From Acorus gramineus (taxonomy: Eukaryota > Streptophyta > Magnoliopsida > Acorales > Acoraceae), in NCBI GenBank assembly GCA_030737835.1, contig CM060852.1:20569868-20633867 (forward strand): a stretch of DNA of 64,000 bases, written 5' to 3'. The notes beneath the pieces were generated by a model, which saw nothing but the letters and a program-made list of their open reading frames with translations, was not told where the DNA came from and did no database searches. The first letter of the stretch is position 1; each line of letters starts with the position of its first letter. Of this stretch, positions 11,469 to 23,085 are shown piece after piece. Position numbers and translations under genes: made by a program.

Positions 11469-12972
11469 ATTATTTCATGAGACCTTTAAAGGGTTGGTGG
11501 GACACTGTTTTTTTAGAAGTTGGTAGGCAGATGATATTAATAAGGTAAAAGCCCAAAACATAGGAAATGAAAGCATACAATGGTGAGACACTTTCCTTGC
11601 ACTAGTCCTGCATCACCAAATAATGTCTGTCTCTGTCTCATTGGTTCGAATAGTCACATCACTTCCATAGACTCGATTCAACAACCTTCCAGGACCGTTG
11701 TCTCCTCTTTCTGTGTTTGTGTGCGCGCGCGCGTGCGTGTGGGGGGGGAGGGGGCTAATACCACCCCATGACATATTCACCCCACGTCACATTAAACAAT
11801 ATTATAATTAGTGCTCAATCAGAGGATGTTTAGGAAAAAAAAAACATTCATGAGAAACTGTCAACACATTGAGTTTAGTTCAGTGTTTCGAAGAACGATC
11901 TTTCCCTCTCTTACTACGATGTTCCCTAGTCCCCAATGTGCCCAAAGTGATCGAAGCAGGAAGAGGCGTGTTATATTGACAGTAGTCAATTACATTCTAC
12001 ATGTGCATCTGTAAAATGCCAGATGTATACCTTGTCGTTCCAGGTACGGTATGCCGTATCGGTAGTCCACAAGGATATTATTATTTGTTGGTCCACCTTG
12101 GAAAGTACCCTTCAAGCTAATCTCATCAATATCTGAATCTTCCTCTACATTTTCCACCACCACTTCCTCTTCTTGTGGGTCCTCAACAACATTGATCTAC
12201 TCTTCCGATCGGAAGCTGTAGGTCGAACACATTCCTTTGGATCCATACTGCATCAAAAAAAAAGTGTTAGTACTCATGCATATGGAGAAAGATGAAATAA
12301 ACATTTCATTATCCCATCATTCCTAACTCCTTTACAAGAACTGAAAGAACTATTGTAAAAGCCCCTGTTAACTATCAATCATTCCTAACTCCATAAACCA
12401 TAAATGAAGAATATAAATTTCATATAAATAATAGCCAAACACAATCGCTAATGCATAGCATAGAAAACCTCCCACCTGATTCAGTCATAGACATTCTCAT
12501 CATTTCCATTGACAAAAATTTTTAGCAGTTCACTCCTTTACCTAGAATTTGATGCCCATACAACAATATATACATTCCATATATAGTTTCCTTATTGTTC
12601 TAAGGATCCATTATTGAATGAATTAAAGAACCTCAATCTACTTTCTTCATTTAACAAGACACAATGTTATCCTCTAACAATGAAATACTAATAGAAAAAT
12701 TAATCAAACTCAAAAGAAAATAAACGTGCTAAATAAAGATGTGATTAATACACTACAAAACAGTCACAAGAATCCATAAAGGTAAAACGAAAGAAAAAAT
12801 GCAAAATTAATTGTCAATCCATCCATTTCCATACAAGGTACTAGTGTATTATGTCACCCAACCAATGTTAGAAACCATTTCCATCAAATGATGCATATCA
12901 ACCATAATACATACAACTTACCATCAAACAATCATATCAACATGAACAAACTAGGATTTATAAGGAAACTTA
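11469..12972. other. Intergenic region, no gene recognised
   Basis: Contains a short CG/TG purine-pyrimidine run followed by a G-run (about 11718-11754) and otherwise mixed AT-rich sequence. Open frames here (for example 11580-11771) show no domain. Bases 12970-12972 are the tta flanking the next MITE. Confidence 0.5.
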
Positions 12973-13426
12973 GCCCCCCATTTAGATACAGAATAGGACT
13001 TATTCTTGGGTATACAATTGTTCTGGCATAAGTGAGTATAAATAAGGATAAAATAATTTTATATTTAGTTGTGTTTTGAATTATTCTTGTTGGAAAATGT
13101 AAGAATAAATTTTTTTGTTGTTTGGGTAAATGTGAATAAAGTGCGGATAAGGATTTATAAAAGGTGAAAAAATAATCATAGTTGATTTGGCATGTGATTT
13201 ATTAGAGGTGATAACAATTGATTTAATAGTGAACCCACATATTCTTTGGGTGGAATAGCCTGGAATAACTTTAATTCTAGGGGTTGATTGGAATCCATAT
13301 GCCACTTTATACCAATTTATTCTGTATAAGATATCCCAAGATATACTAGGCATCCAAACAGGTTAAAACCCCTATTCCAGTCAATACCACTTTATTCTGA
13401 GGCTTATTCCCAAAACAAATGAGGGC
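12973..13426. mobile_element. Harbinger-like MITE (GCCCC-type ends)
   Basis: Left end gccccccatttagatac and right end aaacaaatgagggc are inverted copies flanked by tta on both sides (12970-12972, 13427-13429). The interior (ttattcttgtt..aatgtaa, gtgaataa, gataacaattgattt, tcta/ttcaggggtt) is shared with 38140-38526, a second copy. No ORF; a deletion derivative of a PIF/Harbinger element. Confidence 0.65.
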
Positions 13427-14335
13427 TTAGGGTTTCTCATACCTAGGGTTTTGACGATTAAATCAAACAATAGAAAAACAAAAAGGGGTTGCTAACGTTG
13501 AAAGATGATGGCCGGGTGAACAGGATGCTTCAGGATCGAGGGCGGGCCAATGACGATGTGAGCCGGCGAAAGGAGGGCGGAGGAGGAGAATCGGTGAGGG
13601 GATGAAGAAAAAAACTGAAAATGGAGAGAGAAAGAAGAGAAAATGAAAGGGGTGGGATCACATGGCACATAACTAAGCATATAGAGGGGGTTGGGTTTGG
13701 AAAAATAAAAAAAGGTGTTGGGTGGGTTTGATATTGGGGTGGGCTGCATAAGTTGTGGGGTGGTAATATCAGCCCCGTGTGTGTGTGTGTGTGTGTGTTC
13801 ACATTTTAAATAAACAAAGATCTTGTCAAGGGACACAGATCAGATCTTATCATCACCAAACCTAGACTCCCTTGGCTAATGGCTATTTATGTTTTTCTTT
13901 GTTAGGGAATTGAAGTGTTGAGATTCCAACACATGACCTCATGATAGATATTATATTAAAATCATTAAAACTATAAATCTGTCACGTGAATATTTTGTCA
14001 TTGATACTTTTATAGATAGTGTGTGTATATATATATATATATATATCACTCATTCAAATCAGTTTGTCATTAAATTGATATTTTCTTTTGTTAAATCTTT
14101 TCAAGTAAGTTGTGTGTCAACTTGTCATAGATGACACGTACTTTCTCTTTGCATCACGCATCATAAGAAGACACCTCCCCAGATATCTTCTCTACTTTTT
14201 AATAATAAGATTAAGAGATCCCCACCCCTAAATTAAAACAAATAAAAATTTAACATGTAAAAACAGCTGAGAATAAAGACATCTACCAACCCCAACAACC
14301 ATCTAGATGGGTTTGATTATTTCATTGTAAGTACT
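13427..14335. other. Intergenic region with a GC-richer block and a (GT)n microsatellite
   Basis: About 13497-13640 is purine-rich and GC-richer than its surroundings. A (GT)n run lies at about 13778-13798 and a (TA)n run at about 14028-14046. The minus-strand frames of 90-114 residues over this block are low-complexity (His-Thr repeats, Ser/Pro/Phe rich), produced by the microsatellite, and are not supported as genes. Confidence 0.5.
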
Positions 14336-15335
14336 ATTGCATAATGCAAAAGGGGGCGTTTATTTCGACTCAATCAGTTATTCAATCAACCCCTTTAAAA
14401 AATCAAAAATATTTTTTGATGGGAAGGAACCCACCCCTTCAACGACCCTTAACGCGTCTTCCTTTCATCACTTAGGAGAGCCGAAGCCTCCGGAGGTTGG
14501 GGCAACAGAGGGTGACAGAGCGGATGGCGTCGGAGTGACGTGTTCATTGTGCTCCGACCCGATCTGAAGGCAACGGAAGTGCTCGTAGCGGGCAGCGGCA
14601 ATGGAGAGCACCGCGTCGATGAGACTGCGATAGGAGTCGACAGAGATCTCGAGGTCCGCCGCGGCAAAAGGTGACTGTCTGACGGTGGTGGCGGTTCTCC
14701 TCGGCTATTGAAGGTGTTAGAACTTAGAAGATGTGGTGGTAGTGGTTCTCCTCGAACATTGAATGGAAGATGAACAATAGAATTAAATGAGATACCTTAA
14801 TCTCACTGTCCATCGAGTAAGAAATCACACTACTTCTCATTCCCAACCCACTAGCTCTCATCAACCCCCAACCTCCGTTGCTCCCATCTAATCTTCGAAA
14901 CCAATGTCGCCTCCTCCGGCCACCTCATGAGTGCCTCCAGCCACCACTCCACGGGCTGGGACATCCTCGTCCTGACGAGAACTTGGAACTTCCCCACGCA
15001 CTCGCAGAGAAGTATGGCTTCCTCTCTCTCATCGCCTCTTCCAAGAAGTATTCCCCACTGCACACGAGCTCATCCATGTACGCCAGCCGCTAATTCTTCA
15101 CCATCCATGGAAGAGGAGATGGTGTTGGTCACAGGGGAGACACATCAAGGGAAAGAGCTCAAACGGAGAGATGGAGGAGAGAAGGGGGTTTTAGACATGA
15201 TAGGGGTGGGTTTCTGGATATGATGCCATCATTTTATTGTGAAGGTGGGTTCATAATTTTGAAAAATTTGAAGGGGTGGGTCAGAAAAGTAAAAGGATGA
15301 AAATAACGGCCCAATGCAAAATGACAATTTGTTAG
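14336..15335. mobile_element. Probable TIR element with GC-rich interior
   Basis: The left end (ttgcataatgcaaaaggg, then acccaccccttcaa) is inverted at the right end (ttgaaggggtgggt, then cccaatgcaaaatgac). The interior at about 14440-15100 is far more GC-rich than surrounding DNA and has overlapping open frames in several phases, none with a recognised domain. The structure recalls Mutator-like elements that capture gene fragments (Pack-MULEs), but the source gene is not identified and a clean target duplication was not found. Confidence 0.45.
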
Positions 15336-15992
15336 ATTAGGACAGCATCATAGTTACAATTTATTTTATTTTTATTGTTATTTAGGGGACAACCGGTGGT
15401 ACTTATTAAAAAAAAAAAAAGAATGGATGATAATAAAAAATAAAAAAAAGGTGAGATTGGAACCAATGAGGACTTGGTCAATATCTAATTATATATTATA
15501 AGACTGACATATAACAACATTACTTGTAAAACACATCTAGTTTTGATTTTTTTTTTTCTTTGCATTTTAATTTCTAGATCGTCAAGAAAGAATTACAATA
15601 TCGGAATTTTCTATGATCAAATATATATAGTTTGTTTCTATGACTTGGAATATGGTCAAGTTTCTGTTAAATTTTTTCATACAACTGATATATATTTTAG
15701 TATTTGAGAAGATAAATCAGATTTTATGACGCCACACAATCTTCGTGGATAAAAAAAATAAATAAATTCTCTCTTTCTTCTCACATAGCGCCATATTTTT
15801 TGGAACATTTGTCACACAAGTGACGAAAAGTACTCGGAACACATATTTTACTTTTGCTCTCTCACTCCCTCCCATTTTATTTGCTTGTCATAACACCTCT
15901 ACTTGTTCTATTTCTATCCTCTCTCCAATCATCTTCTTTTACATGTATATATTCCCCCATCCATTCTGATTTTCTGATAAGTGAAACCTACC

Positions 15993-16033
<41 letters not shown>

Positions 16034-16063
16034 ATTGACAGAAGTGGCCGGAAAAGGAGAAGA
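15336..16063. promoter_or_regulatory. 5' flank and leader of the R3-MYB gene with a (CT)n tract
   Basis: AT-rich upstream DNA turns into a pyrimidine-rich leader from about 15860 and ends in a (CT)n microsatellite at about 15995-16032, immediately before the coding exon. CT repeats are common in plant 5' leaders. The open frame through this stretch (from the ATG at 15854) is mostly Leu/Ser from the CT repeat and is not considered coding. Confidence 0.5.
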
Positions 16064-18657
16064 ATGAAGAACTATGAGTCTGAAGGTTGGTTTTTCATTT
16101 GGTTCTCTTCTTTTCAACTGTTCTTTAATTAAAAAAATTTGTGATTCATTTCATTGAATTCTATGCAGAGGTGAATAGCATGGAGTGGGAATTGATCACC
16201 ATGACAGAACAAGAAGAAGACCTCATCTATAGGATGTATAACCTTATCGGAGACCAGTAAGTACCAAAGTAATAATAATATAATAATAATCAAAATGGAG
16301 GCCTTAAATGACAGAAGATACATAACATAAAGTTAAGTTTAATTTATGTATTCATTCATTTTGGAAAGTTCTTCTTGAGCTCCCATATATTGATTTTGTG
16401 TATACTATTTCTGTTGTTACTATTAATTACTTTGTCTATACTATTTTCACTGAATCAAACTGCATCTCCTGTATCATATAGAATCATAATCAACTTTTGA
16501 AGATATGAAAACATAAAAGATGGATGGAAAAGGGGGTTTGTGCCATGGGGAAAAAAAACTAGTAGGTGCCTTTTAATATATATTTCATTATTTCATAGGC
16601 GAAAGTATAATTTAGGTCTAAATCTCTGGGGATTTTTTTTTTTTGGTATATGTTAATTTTAGACACTGTGAAATTGTAATATATGTTTTTTTTTTTGTGG
16701 GTAAAAATATAATATAAACCATCAAAGGATTTTTTTTTAACATAATATATTACAATCAAATTGTAATATATGTTTTGAGATAGACTACTAATGTTTTACA
16801 TGTTTCACAGATAAGAATGTGAATAAGGTCAGTTAAACGAATAAGAGATATATTAATATTGAAAATATATAAACAATGTTTATTTCGCTAGATAAACTGT
16901 ATTATTTATGACAGTAATCTAGAATAGATACTGATTCTTGGGTAGACAAATATAGTTTAATTTTACTTATCAATTCAAAAAATTAGAAAAAATGAATACT
17001 GAAATGAATAGTAAATAAACCAGTTCTTAGTATAAATATTGGGTTTTTTATTTTTAAGTCTCCATAAACTACATGATTTAGCAATCGATCCTTCACTGCT
17101 TCATATTTCAGTTTAAGTCTTCAGATTTAAAGGATATGTTCATTTTAGTTCTTCTAAGATACTAAAAACAAAACTAAATAATCTAGTAATAGGTCCCTCC
17201 CAAGGACTAATAAAATTATACCCTTTAAATCTGGGGCTAAAATTAAAGTATAAAGAAGTGAGGGATCAATCACTAAATCATATAGTTTACTAAGACTAAA
17301 AAAAAAAAAAAAACCAATAAATATTTTACGCCTGAACAAGCCATCCATGAACAAAGGAGGAGGTGTTAAGGAATTGTACATGTGGATAGTGATGATACGG
17401 AAAGGAAGACCTACTATGCAGAAAATTTATTATTATAACACAGAAACATGCTTCTTTTTTTATTTTATTTTATTTTATTTTGAGTAAAATTGTAAAGCTA
17501 GTATCCATTCTAATCATAATATAATATGATTTCTCTAATCAAATGTATATTCTAAATAATTAAATGAATATATACCGGATTATGAAGATTACAAAGTATG
17601 TACTTTGTGAATAAATAATATAAGCTTTAAAAATGCATAAATGATTGTCCTTAATGTTTTCCAGCATAATATTTCTCAATTACATTATGATTCATGAAAT
17701 ACTTTGTCCATTATCAATCTTCAAAAAGACAACCCAAACCCTTAGACTGGTTTGACAAAAGGATAAATATTTAGGATAAATTAACCTAATTTAAAAAGAT
17801 AAAAAATCATTATTTTTATCCCGATTTATATTTGGTATTGCATTTCATTATCATCATTTTTCTATGTTCTTATCCTGAATGTTGTATTTGGATCACATGA
17901 TCTGAAACATAGGATAAGTTCAATTTTAAAGAAAAATATCAAGTCTACATTTTTTATTAATGAAACATTAATATTGTGTTCATTTCAACATTCAAATTGA
18001 GTCAATTAATTATGAAATATAAAAATCCATTTATATCATTTTCGAGATTCAACTTAAAATGTCTTGCAAAGGGTTTTGTACACAAAATATCTTCATCTTT
18101 TTTTCAAAATATGAACAATTGTTCATTCTTTATCTTTCTTTCTTTTTCTTGTGTCATATAGGATAACATGTGATTTAATCCATTTATTTCTTTATCACAA
18201 TCCTCTGTCATGTTAAATCAGATCTTATCAGATTGGGATGAAAAAACTGATTACATATTCAATTTAACCACGTTTTGAGGAAAACTAAAGTGCCGGTCAT
18301 GAAAAATTGCTGAAATTTTAATCATAAGGGGGTCACATCAATTTTTCTTGTACAACTAGTGCATCAAATCAATTTTTTTTTAATCCAGATTGCTCTAATA
18401 CCACTGGTTGGGGATATCATGCTTTCTGATTGTTGTGGAATACTGCATGTGTATTATATTATTCTGTATTGTTATATTTATTTCATACAGACAAAATTAT
18501 TTTACTGTCTCAACAAATCTTGGCTAGGTGGGCTTTGATTGCGGGGCGGATTCCGGGCAGGAAAGCTGAAGAGATAGAGAGGTTCTGGATGATGAAACAT
18601 GGTGAGTACTTCGCAGACAAAGGGAGAGACTTGAAACCTGAACAAAAAGAAAAATAA
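16064..18657 (+). CDS. R3-MYB trichome/root-hair repressor, TRY/CPC-like
   Basis: Three exons, 16064-16085, 16169-16256 and 18528-18657, give 79 residues. Such one-repeat MYBs move between cells and compete with R2R3-MYBs for bHLH partners in the nucleus, repressing trichome fate and promoting root hairs. The order SEEV..MEWE, MTEQEEDLI, IAGRIPGRKAEEIERFW is diagnostic, and intron positions follow the family. The bHLH-binding signature is complete: D25, L26, R29, L33, L40, R44. Position 37 is Gln where relatives have Arg. The first ATG used here cuts off the basic N-terminus: an in-frame ATT GAC at 16034 lies where relatives start with Met-Asp, so the true start is uncertain. Intron 2 is 2.3 kb and holds a MITE at 17044. 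The stop codon overlaps AATAAA (18653-18658), which may serve in polyadenylation. A clear donor-like ATGGTGAGTAC occurs inside exon 3. Confidence 0.85.
17044..17313. mobile_element. Hairpin MITE in intron 2 of the R3-MYB gene
   Basis: The two halves are inverted: tttttatttttaagtc..cataaacta at the left, tagtttac..aagactaaaaa at the right, with cagatttaaaggata against accctttaaatctg inside. A second copy lies at 51231-51501. There is no ORF, and the target duplication could not be decided among A/T runs. Confidence 0.6.
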
Positions 18658-19781
18658 AATAAATAAAGCAAATACAATATTTATAGCGTGTGTAAACTCT
18701 TCTCTTTGAGAAAAAAAAAATCTTAGCTTTCAATTGTTTGTCATCACTATATAATATCTAAGAAGATTTGGATGTTCTTATTTTTGTTGGAGTAGTTCAA
18801 TCACCACTCTTTTTTGTTTGTTGATAGTAGTTTGATGTGTTGTGAAACACTCTAGGGAAAGCTCTTTTGCCATGGAGATGATCTCCACACCACACATTCA
18901 ACCCCCTCTTTAGAAGCGACTCAACCTTTTTTACAATTCAAAACGCAGATCATATATGTTTTTTTTTTTAAATAGTAAAAACGTCATATATATTTTGATG
19001 ATTTAAAAAATATGTCACTCTATTTTAAATTAAATGAATCTATTTTTAATAAATATAAATAATAAAAAATTAACAAGGTATATATTTCATCTTACGATGC
19101 ATATGTTTCACTAGATTTTTAACCATGTATATAAAACTATATTTTAAAGGTTAAAATAACCGAGTATCAGCATATAAAACTTTTTTTTCTTGTATAAAGA
19201 GTTCAAATGGAATTACTTTTGGGTTCCAACAAATAGTCAATAAAAGAATTCATATAGACTCACAGCACCATGAATTCATTTATTTGGGTCCATTCACTTA
19301 TTCAGAGTGGGTACCTTAAATTTCCATCCACGTTGGTGGAAAAAATCGCCCATCTCAAAAAATCTAAAAAAAAGATTTAAAATTGACAATTTTTTTCTGT
19401 GTTTGGGTTCTTCATAAATAAGGACTATCAAATTTTCAAACCATAATGTGAGGTACATCAAAGTTACTACATTGATAGAGATATGATCGAATCTGACTTA
19501 TCAGTGTATTGATAAGAACCTTCTCAAAACTAAATTGCGATTTGATTTATCACATCATTATTAAATCTGTATTAGAAATTCAAGTTAGGTTTTTAGATAT
19601 TATTAAATCTGTATTATTAAATGAAGTTTTTTCCAATATTGATATTATTTGAGATTAAAAAAAAAATGTCAAGGATATCAACCACAGTAGATGTTATTTT
19701 ATACTGTAACAAAAAAGGGTTGCAACTAAAATTGAGCACCTTTTTGTCAAAGGCATTATTACATACAAGCATTGTTGCAGC
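18658..19781. other. 3' flank of R3-MYB and AT-rich intergenic DNA
   Basis: AATAAA-rich sequence directly after the stop codon is followed by AT-rich DNA. About 18945-19160 resembles the MITE family with a gttag-atgatgtatata motif found near 30250 and 46500. No gene is recognised. Confidence 0.5.
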
Positions 19782-20655
19782 TAGGCCTGTCAACGGGTTG
19801 GATCCAGACCCAGACCCGACCTGACTCGGACCCGATTACACGTGTAATATACCTGACCCGATTTGGACCCGACCAAGTGGACCCGAACTTACAAACGGAT
19901 CGGGTCCGAGTCCACCCCGCCCCGACCCGTTGGACCCGTTGGACCCGAATATTTTTTTTAATATATGTTCATATATTATAAGACCATTAGTATTAGTTGA
20001 TACATAATTTTATTTCTTACTTAACTTATTTTTGTATCTACAAGTTCATAAATCATAATCATAACAAGCCTATAAATCGGATTGTTTTGGACAATTAACT
20101 TATTAGCTTTTGAATTTGTATGATTAATTAGTTTTGTTGCATGATTTATGTTTATTATTTAGGTTAATATGTTAGTGTTTATTGTTTTGAATGTTGTTTA
20201 GGTTAATATTATTTTGAATGTTGTTTAGGTTAATATTGTTTTGAATGTTGTTTAGGTTAGTTATATTTATTATTTAGGTTAATATATTTTTTATGTTAGT
20301 GATTATTGTTTTGGATGTTGTTTAATAATTCATTTACTTCTTTTGAATTGTATAAAATTATATTCAAGCATACTCTCATTAACAATAATGTTTTATTACA
20401 AAAAAATTTAAATAGAATGATAAGACAAACAAATATATGAGCTCTTCTCTTTTTTTTTTTTTTTTTTTTACCCAACCATCCGGGTCGGGTTGGACCCGGA
20501 CCCGACCCGGGTCCGACGAGTCCGGGTCCGGGTCCACATTTCCCCGGACCCGCTGGGTCCTGGGTTGGACCCGGACCCGTCGGGTCCTGTCACGGGTCGG
20601 GTCCGGGTCCACCCCGACCCCGCCCCGACCCGGACCCAACCAGTTGACAGACCTG
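19782..20655. mobile_element. hAT-like element with GC-rich GGACCCG arms
   Basis: The ends taggcctgtcaacgggttgg and the reverse of ccaaccagttgacagacctg are inverted repeats. The 8-bp flanks gttgcagc (19774-19781) and cttgcagc (20656-20663) match at 7 of 8 bases, as for hAT transposases. Both arms consist of degenerate repeats of GGACCCG/CGGGTCC (about 150 bp left, 180 bp right), separated by an AT-rich centre with repeats of gaatgttgtttaggttaatat (about 20190-20290). Frames over the arms are Thr/Arg/Gly/Asp repeats and are artefacts. There is no transposase. Confidence 0.75.
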
Positions 20656-20663
20656 CTTGCAGC

Positions 20664-21465
20664 CCTACACGCAACCTTAAATCTAGCAATGTATAAGTTT
20701 CGTTAGTCAATACATTCGAATATATAGTTCATCTTTATGAAAATATATAATTCATTCATGAAGTATATCAGTGACGGAGCCAGGAATTCACTCCAGGAGA
20801 CGACTTTCAATTATAATCTTTAATTTTTTAAAAAAAAATTTAAAATTGCTTAAGGCCCCACCTAGGGGAGGCCCCCAAGAACCGTATGTTCGATGAAAAA
20901 AATAAATGATACTTTTCCTAGTGAATTAGTTTCTCCGAACGAATTTTTTCTCCCAAAATCAAACCTAAAATTTCTCCCTCCCTAAATATCTCTAATCATA
21001 ATGACAAATCCCCCTTTCTCTAGGTATTTCAGTTTCAAGATCTCTCTCCAACTTCTCTAGTTCCACGTAATTCTCTCCCTCCTTCCAATTATTTAAAATG
21101 AAATTATGCTCAAACCCTCAACGTATTTTTTAGATTTTTAGATTTTTTTCATTCCATTAAAATTTAAGTTTTTTATTGCTATTAGGCTTTTGAATTATTA
21201 TAAAATATCATGTATCTAATTTGTAGTATTTGTAGTTTTTAATAAAATGATACATAAGATTTAAACAAGTTAGATTTTTTGTGATTATATGTGGATCTCC
21301 ATTTTAAAAATTCACCTAGAGTCCAGTATAAAAAAATCAATTATCAAGGCCGGCCTTGAATAAGCCATACCTTCACTCCAATTCTAGTCTTTCCATATTT
21401 TATTCCGTACAAAAAGAGACATGGTCATGTACGTTGGAACAGTAAAAACCTACACGTGAAAACCA
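20664..21465. other. Intergenic region, possible old repeat
   Basis: A segment starting cagtgacggagccaggaatt (about 20769) looks like the end of a dispersed plant repeat (compare gtggcatagccataat near 49611), but no partner end was identified. No gene. Confidence 0.4.
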
Positions 21466-21742
21466 AGAGTGCTGATACACTCAATCCGTCCGTTTTGTAA
21501 TCCCATACGCTATGATAATATAGTATACATTGTGTTATCATAGTGTGTGGGGTTCTATCATAGTGTATGATGTAAAATTTTTTATCATTTTTAAACTTGA
21601 AAAAAAATACACTAATATATTTCAATATATACTTTATTTCATGTGATAATATCTACTCTAATGAAAAAGCATGATTTTAGAAGGGGAAAAAATCGGTGTA
21701 AACTGTAATTTGAGCTGCACAATAGGCTGCACGTATCATTTT
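21466..21742. mobile_element. MITE with GATACAC-type ends (copy 1)
   Basis: Starts gctgatacactcaatcc and ends ggctgcacgtatcatt, imperfect inverted ends. Internal blocks tatcatagtgta/gggttc/tatgat and tacactaatatatttcaatatata are shared in order with 36665-36942. The boundary lies in A-runs, so no target duplication is claimed. Confidence 0.6.
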
Positions 21743-22121
21743 CTAAAAAATAAATATTATAAACAAGTTTGAGAGGCTATTCGGCAACTCCACATGAAAT
21801 TGGCTTATTACAAAAACAATCACCTTCAACACTTCCGTTACACTTCACTCCCCACCCCACTCAAAAAAAAAACACAGCAAGCCTTGAAAAACTTTTCACG
21901 TTTGTGTGGGGCAGTTTTTAAAAAAATTGAGTGGGGGCAGTTTGCCCCCTGAAGCATAAACCAAACACCCTCTTGATATAATAACACTTTGGGTTTGACT
22001 GTTTAAGTATTGCTTCGAGAAAATTTGATTAAAAAAAAAAACCTACTAATAAAAGAAAAAGTATACACATGTAAAACCTTATAGACACATGCACAGCCTA
22101 CAACATTTTCATATTATTAAT
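21743..22121. other. Spacer with a possible small inverted element
   Basis: Between about 21768 and 21975 the ends (gaggctattcggcaactcc and gccccctgaagcataaaccaaacaccctc) look like diverged inverted termini, but the match is weak. No gene. Confidence 0.35.
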
Positions 22122-23085
22122 TTGGGAAAAATTCAATAACCCCCTATAAAGTGCCTGAAATCTATATAACACACTGGCTTTTCCTAAAGTCCATATAACT
22201 AGGGCCAATCAGTTTGATTCGATTTGTTGCATATCCATATTGAATCAAACTATAATCACATGTAAACCGAAAACTGAACCGAAATCCCAAAACCAAAACG
22301 AATTTTGTTTGGTTAACCTGAATTGAACTGAACAGTTAAAGATAAACATATATATATCCATTTTTTTCTTCCTACCAATTGGGTTGGTTAAAGTTTTTTT
22401 AGGGGTTGATTACAACTTTATATAAATATCAAAAGATTAGGATTAATGTTATAAATTTGTATTTATTTTTTACAAATATTAATGGAATAACAATAATACA
22501 GTTTTTAATATAAAAATAATTATATAATTTCTATTGATTACAAATAATCATGTGTTTAAATTTAATTCAGTTCGGTTAATTCATTTTTTTTTAGTTAAAA
22601 ACAAACACAAAACAAAATATATCTGTTTATTAATTTTTCAATCCATATTTAAACCAAATAAAAAATCTATTGACCCAAACTCAGAAGAAAAAAAATCGGT
22701 TTGAATCAATTCAAATTCAATTTAACCGATCAAAATTGCACCCCTACATATAACCTCTTAAAAACACCTATATAAATCCAAATAACCCCCTGAGTTAAAA
22801 TTTCTGTTGACATATGAAGAATATTTTGCAAATATTCTATTTTGTAAACCATGACTGAAAACACGGTAAACCAACCAAAAAACGCCCTACATTTGTTAAA
22901 AATGAGAAAAACATTCTGTACATGATAATTTTACCCATCCAGATAGATTATAAAACCAAATCCAAAAGGATAAAATTATCATTTACAAAAAGATTTTTTA
23001 CATTTTCAACACATTATAGAGAGTTTCAAGTATATTATATTTTCAATCAGAGTTAACCAGACATAATATTCACAAAAGGGGGGGG
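22122..23085. mobile_element. Mutator-like element split by a hAT-like insertion
   Basis: The outer sequence (taaccccctataaagtgcc; then aaaaacacctatataaatcc, ataaccccctgag, gaagaatattttgcaaa, acgccctacatttgttaaaaa, gtacatgataattttaccc) follows in order the reverse of the element at 2694-3281. After about 22960 an inverted arm returns (aaaattatcatttacaaaaag..) and is cut off near the G-run at 23079. It is interrupted at 22200-22746. Confidence 0.6.
22200..22746. mobile_element. hAT-like MITE nested in a Mutator-like element
   Basis: Exact 8-bp flanks catataac at 22192-22199 and 22747-22754. The ends tagggccaatcagttt and the reverse of aaaattgcacccct are weak inverted repeats beginning TAGGG, a form common in hAT elements. 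The interior alternates motifs such as ttcggttaa and aaccgaa. No ORF. Removing it plus one catataac restores continuity of the host element. Confidence 0.65.

Noticed and set aside
13492..13836. Minus-strand frames of 90-114 residues with a His-Thr repeat
   Set aside because: The repeat is a GT microsatellite and the rest is Ser/Pro/Phe low complexity with no conserved motif.
15854..16132. 92-residue frame with a hydrophobic start, possibly a signal peptide
   Set aside because: Its second half is (CT)n translated as Leu-Ser; the conserved MYB exon ends with a donor at 16085 inside it.
20379..20710. Frames of 68-89 residues rich in Gly-Ser-Gly, Arg-Thr-Arg or Asp-Pro-Asp
   Set aside because: All come from the GGACCCG repeat arms of a hAT-like element; every phase stays open because the repeat lacks stops.
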